Shown piece by piece: positions 16,037-25,200 of a stretch of DNA of 64,000 nucleotides. The stretch lies in NCBI GenBank assembly GCA_017527905.1, contig JAFXPK010000031.1, positions 1 through 64,000 on the forward strand. Reading direction: 5' to 3'. The notes below the pieces were generated by a model. The model did not search any database, was not told the origin of the DNA, and saw nothing but the letters and a program-made list of their open reading frames with translations. The translations under genes and the position numbers were made by a program. Origin of the DNA: Paludibacteraceae bacterium (GTDB taxonomy: Bacteria > Bacteroidota > Bacteroidia > Bacteroidales > Paludibacteraceae). Every line of letters begins with the position of its first letter. Within the stretch, counting starts at the first letter, position 1.

Positions 16037-18676
16037 TCACTTATCCGCAGGCAACTCCTTGATATAAACTGTGCGCTGAGGGAATGGAATCGTCACGTTG
16101 TTCGAATTGAGGGTGTTATAGATGATTTCCTTCGCTTTGCCGCAAAGGAACAGTTTCCTTTCCACCAATCCCCAGAAGGTGACGAAGAGGTTCACGCTAT
16201 TGTCCCCGAACTCGTCCACAATCACATTGATGCCTCGGTTAGGCTCGATAGGCGAGATGCCTGTTTCGTCCGGCTTGGTCAATACGGACAGCGCCTCCAC
16301 CAACACCTTCCTGACCTGATTGATATCCGAGCCATAGCTGACTCCGACGGAGAGCTTGATGAACTCATACCCATGGTTGCGGGTGAGGTTCTTGAAGGTC
16401 TTGTTGAACAATGTCGTGTTGAGGAAGGCAATGACACAGCCGTCCAAGGTGACGATCTGCGTGCTCTGGTAGGTGATGGTGTCCACCCTTCCCCTGATGC
16501 CGTCGCATTCGATATAGTCGTTCACCCTGACACGTCCCGTCATGAGCGAGAGTCCATAGATGAAGTTCTCGATGACATCCTTCATGGCGAAACCGATACC
16601 TGTCGCCAAACCCGCCGTCACGATGGAGATGCCGGACTTAGGCACCTTCAGGAAGACAAGGACAAAGATGAAGAAACCACCCCACACGAGGATGGAGATG
16701 ATGTTGTTCGCCAGCGTGATGTTGGCCTCCCCATTGAAGGTGAAATGTTTGACTCGGTATTGCTTGTATATCGCCTTCATACCGTAGCAGATGAAGCGGC
16801 AGACGAAGAAGGTGACGGAGATGACCAGCATCTTGAAGAGGGAGAGTTGGCAAACACCCTCCACGTTGATGAAGTTGGTGTAGAACATAATCTTGAAGGT
16901 CTCCGAAAGGTCGAAGATGCCCGCCGCCAGCACGACGCAAATCAGGACGGAGCTGATGATGAAGATAGGCACCAGGGTCTTGATGAAGAGGTCGTACGAC
17001 CAGGTGATGCGTATATGGTCACCCAACGTGTGCTTGTTCGGATGCACCATCTCATAGGCCAATTGCCTAGCCTGCCGGAGGGACAAGCTCTCGTCCTTCT
17101 TGATAGCCCGCGCGGTGAGGAAGCGGAACTCGTATTTCTTGATGAGGTAGTAGAGGCAGGTGATGGTCTGTATCGCCATCAACTGGAACAGCCACCAGAT
17201 GAATATCTGCACGGCGAGCAGGGAGTACCCGCACCAGCTGGCGACGCAACTGGTGATGATGATGATGAGGGAGACAAGCGTGTACAACCCGTCGCTGGTA
17301 TGTATTTTCTTCCTATGTCTTTTCAGGGAAATAGCCTGCCAAATGGTGAAAAGGAGCAGGACTGGAGGGAATAGGATGCTCACCACACTGTTCGTCACGA
17401 AGATGATACGGAACACGATGATGATGAAGCCCATCAGGAGGATAGGCGTGTAGATGATGAAGCTGCTCTTTATCTGCTTGACGCTGGAGCGTATCAGCAA
17501 CGAGAAGAGCACCGCCGAGACGAGTCCGGCGTACTCGATCAGCAGTCCGCTCGCCATCATGAAGAAGTTATGCAGGGTGAAGAGCCTGAGGATTAGGAGC
17601 ACGACGACAAAGAGCACGAAGGAGAACGCCAAGATGTAGTACGGTTTCTTGGCGATGAACACATTCGTCTTGAAGCGGGAAGGCAGTGCAAAACGGATGA
17701 TGACGTTACTGAGCAGGAATGCCACAATCAAGTAGAAGACGATGAAGATGGCCAGTCCGATGACGATCGGTCCGCGCCATTCCGACTTCACGCTTTTGTT
17801 CTTAGGTTGCGTGTACTTCTCTATGATATCTTCCTTGGCGTTGTTGTAGTAGAAGTCCCATCGTTTGAGGATCGTGAAGTAGTTCACGTCACCGTTGATG
17901 AAGATGAGTTTCTTGATATCGGAGTAGCGGTCCATGGCGTAGTCGTTCACCTTCTTCAGCCTTTGGGAGACGAACTCGTAGTGCTCGCTGTCCTTGGAGA
18001 CTTCGTTGTAGAGGTAGACGAGGTTGTCACGGATGATATTCGCCAAAGCGAGGCAAGAGTCCCTGCACACCTGCCCCTGTTCGCTTAGCAGGAATATGTT
18101 CTTCTTCTTCGCGCTGTCCGCCAATGCCTTCACATCCGTCTTGATCGGGGCGGGGAGCACACGTACCGAGTCGATCAGTTCCCCCTCCTGGTTCATGCGG
18201 ACGTGGGTGATCGGGGTCTTAAAGGCAGTGTCGTTGGCGTTATGTTCCTTCCTGATGCGGGGAGGAAGCATCTCCAGGATGTCGATGATGTTATTGTATC
18301 GGTTCACTTCCACCTTATACATGTCCTGTATTTTCTGGAAGGGAAGCATATTCTTCGAGAAATTATTGTATTGCTGGGTCGCCTCGTGGCAAGCATAGGC
18401 GAGGTCGAAGGTGTAGTCCTGCTTCTGGGAGTATAGCATGAGGGCGGTCTGCTCGCTCTTCTGCATGGTGTTGATGAGGTTCTGATGCTGCATCTTGCTG
18501 ATCACGTTGTACCGCTTCATCATCTCCTGCTGCTCCGCATTGTAGGTCTCCAGCTCCATCAGGAGCACCATCAAGGTTTGTTCGAGGTCTTTCTCCTTCA
18601 GCACTGCGGAGGCAGGAACCGCCAGGAAGGCGAACAGCGCAGCGAATATTAATTTCTTCAATTTGCCGTTTATCAT
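16037..18676 (-). CDS. Large MscS-family mechanosensitive channel protein
   Basis: An inner-membrane channel of 879 residues. The signal peptide MINGKLKKLIFAALFAFLA is followed by about 280 periplasmic, mostly helical residues with coiled-coil character. Up to about ten membrane segments come next, and then the MscS core: a glycine-rich pore helix (GISIVTAGLATGIGFAMKDVIENFI), the beta domain (VNDYIECDGIRGRVDTITYQSTQI) and the C-terminal alpha/beta domain. The size resembles the long MscK/MscM-like members. The ATG at 18676 gives a proper signal peptide; a GTG four codons upstream does not help. It likely releases solutes on hypo-osmotic shock. Confidence 0.9.
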   Translation of the reverse strand: MINGKLKKLIFAALFAFLAVPASAVLKEKDLEQTLMVLLMELETYNAEQQEMMKRYNVISKMQHQNLINTMQKSEQTALMLYSQKQDYTFDLAYACHEATQQYNNFSKNMLPFQKIQDMYKVEVNRYNNIIDILEMLPPRIRKEHNANDTAFKTPITHVRMNQEGELIDSVRVLPAPIKTDVKALADSAKKKNIFLLSEQGQVCRDSCLALANIIRDNLVYLYNEVSKDSEHYEFVSQRLKKVNDYAMDRYSDIKKLIFINGDVNYFTILKRWDFYYNNAKEDIIEKYTQPKNKSVKSEWRGPIVIGLAIFIVFYLIVAFLLSNVIIRFALPSRFKTNVFIAKKPYYILAFSFVLFVVVLLILRLFTLHNFFMMASGLLIEYAGLVSAVLFSLLIRSSVKQIKSSFIIYTPILLMGFIIIVFRIIFVTNSVVSILFPPVLLLFTIWQAISLKRHRKKIHTSDGLYTLVSLIIIITSCVASWCGYSLLAVQIFIWWLFQLMAIQTITCLYYLIKKYEFRFLTARAIKKDESLSLRQARQLAYEMVHPNKHTLGDHIRITWSYDLFIKTLVPIFIISSVLICVVLAAGIFDLSETFKIMFYTNFINVEGVCQLSLFKMLVISVTFFVCRFICYGMKAIYKQYRVKHFTFNGEANITLANNIISILVWGGFFIFVLVFLKVPKSGISIVTAGLATGIGFAMKDVIENFIYGLSLMTGRVRVNDYIECDGIRGRVDTITYQSTQIVTLDGCVIAFLNTTLFNKTFKNLTRNHGYEFIKLSVGVSYGSDINQVRKVLVEALSVLTKPDETGISPIEPNRGINVIVDEFGDNSVNLFVTFWGLVERKLFLCGKAKEIIYNTLNSNNVTIPFPQRTVYIKELPADK

Positions 18677-18706
18677 ATAATCATACACTGGAATTAGTTA
18701 GCTTCA

Positions 18707-18714
18707 CAAAAATA
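18707..18714 (-). promoter_or_regulatory. Promoter -7 motif for the MscS gene
   Basis: TATTTTTG on the minus strand, 30 bases upstream of the ATG at 18676. Confidence 0.5.
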
Positions 18715-18759
18715 CAATAATAAATCGTCCCACAGAATTCCATGAATATAAAAATATCG

Positions 18760-18767
18760 TAATTTTG
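18760..18767 (+). promoter_or_regulatory. Promoter -7 motif for cstA
   Basis: TAATTTTG matches TAnnTTTG; the transcript would have a leader of about 100 bases before the cstA ATG at 18877. No clear -33 element. Confidence 0.45.
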
Positions 18768-18876
18768 TGGAGATTACGATGCATGGTGATGCCATGGAAT
18801 TCACCGTTATCAATAAAAAGGACAAAACAATGGGCTTGAGAAGTGATTTGGAGAGCCCGTCTAAAATATAGTTCAA

Positions 18877-20331
18877 ATGGTAACGTTCATTATTTCGATG
18901 CTGGCATTGGTGGCCGGCTATCTCTTTTATGGGAAATTGGTGGAGAGGATCTTCTCTCCGGACCCAAGTAGGGTTACTCCTGCGCTTTCCATGCAGGATG
19001 GTGTGGACTATATTCCATTGCCCACATGGAAGATTTTCATGATTCAGTTCCTGAACATTGCGGGGACGGGTCCTATATTCGGAGCCATCATGGGCGCCAA
19101 GTTCGGGCCTTCCGCCTACCTGTGGATTGTCTTGGGATGTATCTTCGCGGGTGCGGTCCACGATTACCTCAGCGGCATGTTGTCCATCCGCAACGGAGGG
19201 GCCGGATTGCCCGAATTGATCGGCAAGTACTTGGGACAGAACACGAAGAAGGTCATGTTGGTCTTCACGGTCTTCCTGATGTTGATGGTCGGCGCGGTCT
19301 TTGTCTATAGCCCAGCGCTCATCCTAGGAAACATGACGCAGGACTACATCGGCAATTCGGTCTATGTATGGTGCGGCATCATCTTCCTCTACTATCTGAT
19401 AGCCACCCTGATGCCTATCGATAAGATTATCGGTAAGATCTACCCTATCTTCGCCTTCGCCATCATCTTCATGGCGGTCGCGTTGGGCGCCAACCTCTTC
19501 ATTAAATGGCCATCATTGCCTGAGTTGTACGAGACGGGCGTATCCACCCTTTCATTCAACGGGAAGGATATTTTCCCTGCCTTGTTCATCACGATCGCCT
19601 GCGGTGCGATCAGTGGGTTCCATGCGACGCAAAGTCCGCTGATGGCGCGTTGCATCAAGAACGAGAAGTATGGCCGTCCGGTCTTCTACGGCGGTATGAT
19701 CACGGAGGGCATCGTCGCCCTGATCTGGGCCACCATCTCCATGTACTTCTTCTATGGAGGAGGAGCGGGGGAGTTAGGCGTTGAGACATCGCTTCAGGCT
19801 CCGCAGGTGGTCACGGCGGTCAGCGAGGGTTGGCTGGGTCTCGTCGGAGGCATCTTGGCGCTGATGGGTGTCGTAGCCGCCCCGATCACGAGTGGTGACA
19901 CCGCCTTGCGTTCCGCCCGTCTGATTGTGGCGGAGTTCCTCCACATGGAGCAGAAGAGCATCCGCAAGCGTCTCTATATCTGCGTGCCGATGTTCGCGGT
20001 CACGATGGGTTTGCTCGCCTTCAATATATCGGACAAGGAGGGATTCAATGTGATATGGAACTACTTCGGGTGGAGCAACCAGACTTTGTCCGTCTTCACG
20101 TTGTGGACCATCACGGTCTATCTGGTGTTGCATAAGAAATGCTTCTGGATCACCTTCGTTCCTGCCGTCTTCATGACGACGGTGAGCGTCACCTTCCTGC
20201 TCATCGCGAAGGATTGCATAGGATTGGAGCCTGTGATTGGCTATACGGTGGGCGCTATCGCCGCTGTGGCTTCTTGTGTCATTTTCTTCTTGTGGTACAA
20301 CAAGAGAGGTAGCAAGCAAGTAGAATCGTAA
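18877..20331 (+). CDS. cstA: Carbon starvation protein CstA-like transporter
   Basis: An inner-membrane permease of 484 residues with about 13 hydrophobic segments. CstA proteins take up peptides or pyruvate, and this is the short form. Family motifs seen are VDYIPLPTWKIFMIQFLNIAGTGPIFGAIMGAKFGP (residues 45-80), GAVHDYLSGMLSIRNGG and ITSGDTALRSARLI. The start is the ATG at 18877 after a leader of about 100 bases. It is followed with no gap by a FemAB-like gene that uses GTG directly after this stop, so the two are coupled. Confidence 0.9.
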   Translation: MVTFIISMLALVAGYLFYGKLVERIFSPDPSRVTPALSMQDGVDYIPLPTWKIFMIQFLNIAGTGPIFGAIMGAKFGPSAYLWIVLGCIFAGAVHDYLSGMLSIRNGGAGLPELIGKYLGQNTKKVMLVFTVFLMLMVGAVFVYSPALILGNMTQDYIGNSVYVWCGIIFLYYLIATLMPIDKIIGKIYPIFAFAIIFMAVALGANLFIKWPSLPELYETGVSTLSFNGKDIFPALFITIACGAISGFHATQSPLMARCIKNEKYGRPVFYGGMITEGIVALIWATISMYFFYGGGAGELGVETSLQAPQVVTAVSEGWLGLVGGILALMGVVAAPITSGDTALRSARLIVAEFLHMEQKSIRKRLYICVPMFAVTMGLLAFNISDKEGFNVIWNYFGWSNQTLSVFTLWTITVYLVLHKKCFWITFVPAVFMTTVSVTFLLIAKDCIGLEPVIGYTVGAIAAVASCVIFFLWYNKRGSKQVES

Positions 20332-21294
20332 GTGACTAATAAAGAGAAATATCGTCTTGCGTGTGAGCGGCATCCCGAGGTGCCGCTCTTTGCTCAATAT
20401 TGGTGGATGGAGGCCATCTGCGTGGGCAAGGAGTGGGACGTCCTGCTCGTCGAGGAGGAGGGGGAGGTGCGTGGCGCCATGCCCTATCTGTGGGTGCGCA
20501 AGTACTTCCTCAAGATTATCCTGCAACCAGTCTTTTCCCAGAACAACGGCATCCACTTCTTCTACCCTGAGGGGATGGACGAGGCCGGCAAGGAGGCTTT
20601 CGAACGCAAGGTCTGTGAGGATATCCTCACCCAATTGAAGGCCATGAAGGTGGATTGGTACGAGCAGGATTTCGACCCGACGTTCAGGCATCACGCACTC
20701 TTCGAGGCGGCGGGCTACCACGTCTCCGAGAGGGTTACGTACATCATCCCCGACATCTCGGACCTGGAGAGCCTCTTCAAGCGGTTCACCTCCGCCAAGC
20801 AACGCCACATCCGCAAGGCGGAGCGCAACGGACTACAGGTGGGTTGGAACATGGATGTCTCCGCCTTCCACGAGTTCCATACCGAGACGCTGAGGCTCCG
20901 CGGGCGCACCAACATCAACTCCCGCCTGCTGGAAGAGACAGTCTGCCGCAGGGCGATCAACAGGGGGCAGGGGAAAATCATCACCGTCCATGATGCGGAG
21001 GGCAACCTCCATAGCGCCCTATTCTTCGTGTGGGACGAGCGATTCGCCTACTACCTGATACCCGCCATCCACCCCGCATTCAAGGCCTCCGGCGCCTCCA
21101 CGCTGATGGTGTGGCGCACATTGCAGTTCCTGCAGGGCAAGACGAAAGCGTTCGACTTCGAGGGAAGCATGGACCCGCAGATCGCCAACTCGTACAAGCA
21201 ATTCGCCACCGAACCACGGACTTATCGCAGGATAGAGAAGGTCAGTTCATTGATTTGCGGAGCATATAAGTGGCTGAAGAACATCCGCTCCTAA
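20332..21294 (+). CDS. FemAB/GNAT-like acyl- or aminoacyltransferase
   Basis: A 320-residue protein with the double-GNAT look of the FemAB-like PF13480 group: VTYIIPDISDLESLFKRFTSAKQRHIRKAERNGL (a typical xRxxIRKA substrate helix, 133-166), then LHSALFFVWDERFAYYLIPAIHP and ASTLMVWRTLQFLQGK. The start is GTG at 20332, immediately after the cstA TAA. Members often modify envelope polymers with amino acids; the substrate here is unknown. Confidence 0.8.
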   Translation: MTNKEKYRLACERHPEVPLFAQYWWMEAICVGKEWDVLLVEEEGEVRGAMPYLWVRKYFLKIILQPVFSQNNGIHFFYPEGMDEAGKEAFERKVCEDILTQLKAMKVDWYEQDFDPTFRHHALFEAAGYHVSERVTYIIPDISDLESLFKRFTSAKQRHIRKAERNGLQVGWNMDVSAFHEFHTETLRLRGRTNINSRLLEETVCRRAINRGQGKIITVHDAEGNLHSALFFVWDERFAYYLIPAIHPAFKASGASTLMVWRTLQFLQGKTKAFDFEGSMDPQIANSYKQFATEPRTYRRIEKVSSLICGAYKWLKNIRS

Positions 21295-21458
21295 TCCGTA
21301 ACATCCAAAATCCTATTGGGAGACCTGTTGTTGCGTAGTTATTTAATTTCCAAGTACTTAATAAATATACCCAACTGACTTTCCATACCCGATCATAAAG
21401 CCCCGAGACTATAAATAAATTTTTCGTGGGAATACATTCCTTTTCTTCCCATAACATC

Positions 21459-21489
21459 TTGACGTTTTAAATCATTTTTTTTATATTTG
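21459..21489 (+). promoter_or_regulatory. Promoter for the DUF3256 gene and A2M
   Basis: TTG at 21459-21461, a 20-base spacer and TATATTTG at 21482-21489: a strong match to the Bacteroidota consensus, about 100 bases before the start. Confidence 0.75.
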
Positions 21490-21590
21490 TATTATGGCGG
21501 ATTTTCGGATGTGCCATTTTATTTTTAATATGATAGATACATTAGAACCCACCTTAAAAAGGGATGCTGAAGCGGATTAATTTAGTGTTA

Positions 21591-22259
21591 ATGAAACAGT
21601 TATTAGTATTTATTATCGAATTGAGTTTGTCGCTAAGTTTGTGTGAAGCCCAAGCATTAGAGAGCTACATGTCGCGCGTCATTCCATCGTCCACGCAGTT
21701 GAAGATGGAAATGATGAATCAATTGCTGCAATCCTACAAAGAGAAGAATGAGGAGAGCAAGGTGATCAGCCTCTACCGGGACACCTGCCGGCTGATCGAC
21801 TATGAAGAAAACAACTACGCACTGTTCCAGACCTCCAGTCAGGGGTATGTCTCCGTCAAGTTATGGCAATTAGAGGATTCGCTTTCCGTGTTTGGATTCA
21901 GTTCATGGGTATGTGGCACGATGTGTGACGGATGGTGGCGCATACAGACGGTAGGGAAGAAAGCTGTCCCGTTCCCTGAGATAAAGATCTCCGACTTCTT
22001 CGACAAAGATTCGCTGGCGGCGGACGGCATGGATACGGACTCACTGGCGAGTCGATTCGAGATGACCTTCCTGCACTGTGAATTCAGCAGAGGGGACAGC
22101 GTGCACATATACAGCGACACGGAGCGTTACCTTGAGAAAGACCGCAAGAAACTCTATTCCAAATATTTCAAGGGAAACAGGTTGTCGTTGTTGCCTATCG
22201 ATGGAGAGTTCAAGATCGTGGCGATCAAGCGGGATGAGCGTTTCAACGAGGCACATTAG
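21591..22259 (+). CDS. DUF3256 family periplasmic protein
   Basis: A 222-residue protein with a signal peptide (MKQLLVFIIELSLSLSLCEA). The mature part follows the DUF3256 pattern I know from Bacteroidales: a helical start, NYALFQTSSQGYVSVKLWQLEDS, and VCGTMCDGWWRIQT, where the family has VCGPVCDS. I chose the ATG at 21591 because it opens the signal peptide; an ATG at 21564 would add nine residues. A2M follows 29 bases downstream. Function unknown. Confidence 0.75.
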   Translation: MKQLLVFIIELSLSLSLCEAQALESYMSRVIPSSTQLKMEMMNQLLQSYKEKNEESKVISLYRDTCRLIDYEENNYALFQTSSQGYVSVKLWQLEDSLSVFGFSSWVCGTMCDGWWRIQTVGKKAVPFPEIKISDFFDKDSLAADGMDTDSLASRFEMTFLHCEFSRGDSVHIYSDTERYLEKDRKKLYSKYFKGNRLSLLPIDGEFKIVAIKRDERFNEAH

Positions 22260-22288
22260 TCGAAATAAATGATTTAAAATATATTTTT

Positions 22289-25200
22289 ATGAGGCGATTT
22301 ATCAGGTTGTTTATGGCCATGCTTTTGGCCGTCATATCCACAGGATGTGGCAAAAAGGCAGTTGTCTCTGATGACACCCAGTTCATGGAGTTCATCAGCA
22401 GTTATCCACAGAATAAGATATCCCGTCATGCGGCTATCCGGATCGTGCTAGCCCACCCTTCCGAGAAAGCCAAGCCAGGCCAGCGGGAGGAGGAGAATCT
22501 ATTCTCATTGAGCCCGAAGGTGGAGGGTGCCACCTACTGGATAGACAATAGGACCCTCGAATTCCAGCCATCCAATCTGCTGGAGAGGGAGAAGGAGTAC
22601 CAAGTCACTTTCGAATTGGGCAAGGTGGCCGAACTGAACGGACGAAAGGAATTCAAGCAATTCGTATTCCCTATCGAGGTGGTCAAACAAGACATACATG
22701 TAACCTACGATGAGCCTCAGATGGACGACGAAGGAGAGTACTTCGTGACAGGAATCGTCTCCCTGAATGACAAGGAAGACCTGGAGGATGTGCAGGGTTG
22801 CTTCTCCGCCCAGATGAAGGAGCCGACGAAGAAAACGTTGGACATAGAGTGGACCGAGGCGGTTTCCGACTACAATCCCCAATATGCGTTCACTATCAAA
22901 GGATTCGGCAAGAACATCAAGAAGGACATCAAACTAGCATTGGAATGGGACGGAAAGAAGATCAGCTGCGAGGCCAAAGACAAGATTGAAATCGAGATCC
23001 CTTATGTCGCAGGCATGAAGGTGACCAACCTGCAAGTGGTGAACGGCGAGCAAGCCTACCTGAAACTCTTCTTCAGTAAGTCCATCCGCCCGAACCAATC
23101 ATGGCGCACATACGCGAGCATAAAAGATGAAAATGCTTCATACATGCGGGAAGGAAATGTGCTGAAGATCTATCCTGAAAAGATTAATTTCCAGGAAAGT
23201 ACCCTGAACGTCTATTCGGGTTTGATGAGTGTGGACGGAGAAAAGGTTGAGCGCGACACCGTGTTGAAATTCTGCTTCTCCAGCCTTAAACCGGCTGTCC
23301 GATTGGTCAAGACAGGTGTTATCCTCCCGTCTTCGGAGAAGGCCACCTTGCCGTTCCAAGCCGTCAACCTGAAGTCCGTGGACGTCAGCGTGATCAAGAT
23401 CTTCGAGAACAATATGCTGCAATACCTGCAGTCGAACGAAATGAACGAAGGCAACAACAACGATTTGAAACGTACCGCCCGTCTGCTGTTCCAAAAGAAA
23501 ATCGATTTGGAGGCGGACAATACCTCCGGCTACTCCCAATGGAGGACCTACTCCTTGGATCTCTCGCAATTGTCGCAGGAAGATCCGGGGGCTATGTACC
23601 GCGTCGTCTTCTCCTTCAAGAGGGCATATTCCACCTATCCTTGCGAGATAACGGATTCCATCAACGATATCGATCATGACTACAGCGGTGTCGAAGGCAT
23701 CGAAGACAATGGTTCGGATAGCTACTACTGGGATTACTACGATGAGGGATATAGCTACTCGGGCGACTACGCCTACGTATGGGATGATCGTGATGACCCT
23801 TCTAAGATCACCTACTATCTGGAGAGCTCAAGAAGAGTGGCGACGAACATTTTCGTCTCTAATTTCGGTATCACGGCGAAGGGCGGAAAGAGCAACATCT
23901 TTGACGTCATCGTGACGAATATCCTCACCGCTATGCCTGAGAGCGATGTGATCGTGAAGTTCTACGACTATCAAATGCAATTTATCGATGAGGGCGAGAC
24001 GGACAAGGACGGTTTCGTGAAGAAGAGACTCCCAAGATCTCCTTCCTTCATCGTGGTGGAAAAGGATGGCCGCATGGGTTACCTCCGCGTACGCGACAAC
24101 GCGGCACTCTCGCTCTCCTCTTTCGACGTGAGCGGCGTGAAATCCGCAAAAGGTGTGAAAGGCTATATCTATGGCGAGCGCGGCGTATGGCGTCCGGGCG
24201 ACACGCTGAACATCTCCTTGATGCTGCAGGACGCGGACGGCTCGATTCCAGCCGGACACCCAATCACAATGGATCTGACGACCCCTCGCGGACAACGCTA
24301 CGCTCATATGGTCCAGAAATATGATCCATCCAACTATATCTATAGCTTCAGAATCCCTACCCTGATGGACGACCAAACGGGTGTCTGGCATATCTCCTTC
24401 ACCATAGGAGGCTCCACTTTCCAAAAGAGCCTGTCCGTGGAGACGGTGAAACCTAACAGACTGAAGGTGCAACTGAACACCCGGAACGCAGTCCTCTCCA
24501 CAGGAACATCCGAAGAGATCACCGTTCACTCCGAGTGGTTGCATGGTGGACTCGCCGCCGATAAAGATGTGAACGTCACGATGAGATACCGTCGTAACCC
24601 TAATCCGTTCCCTGAATACTCCGACTACATTTTCGAATCTCCTTCCGCCAACGAGTTCATAAGCGAGGAGTCCACAGTGCTCGAGAGCCAAACAGACGGA
24701 AATGGTAATGTGACCGAACACGTCCATATCCCTGAACTGACAAACGCTCCAGGAATGTTACAAGCCACCTTCACCACCAGAGTGGATGAAGGAACAGGCG
24801 ATAACAGCGTGAATTACAAGAATATACCATTGTCTCCTTTCTCCCGCTACCTAGGCGTTAGATACCCTATCAATCCGGGCTACAAATATGTGTTCACGAA
24901 CCGCAACCAAAACTTCCCTATCGTGTTGTTGGACGAGAACGGAAAGCCTATGAGCGGAGACGGAATCTCCTTCAAATTGTACAAACTGCAATGGCACTGG
25001 TGGTGGGATTCCAATGAGAACTCGGACGCCTACTACTCCGAAAACAGTTCCCGCACTCCTTACTTCGAGAAGAAGAACATCCATGTAAGTAACGGAAGGG
25101 CGACGGTTACCGTTAATGTGCCTGACAAAGATTGGGGCCGCTACCTGCTTGTCGTTAAGGACGGCAAGAACGGACATGAGGTGGGTAGCGTGATATTCTT

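Noticed and set aside
18694..19161. 155-codon minus-strand frame upstream of the MscS gene
   Set aside because: Mostly antisense to the start of cstA and over the divergent promoters; no domain and biased composition.
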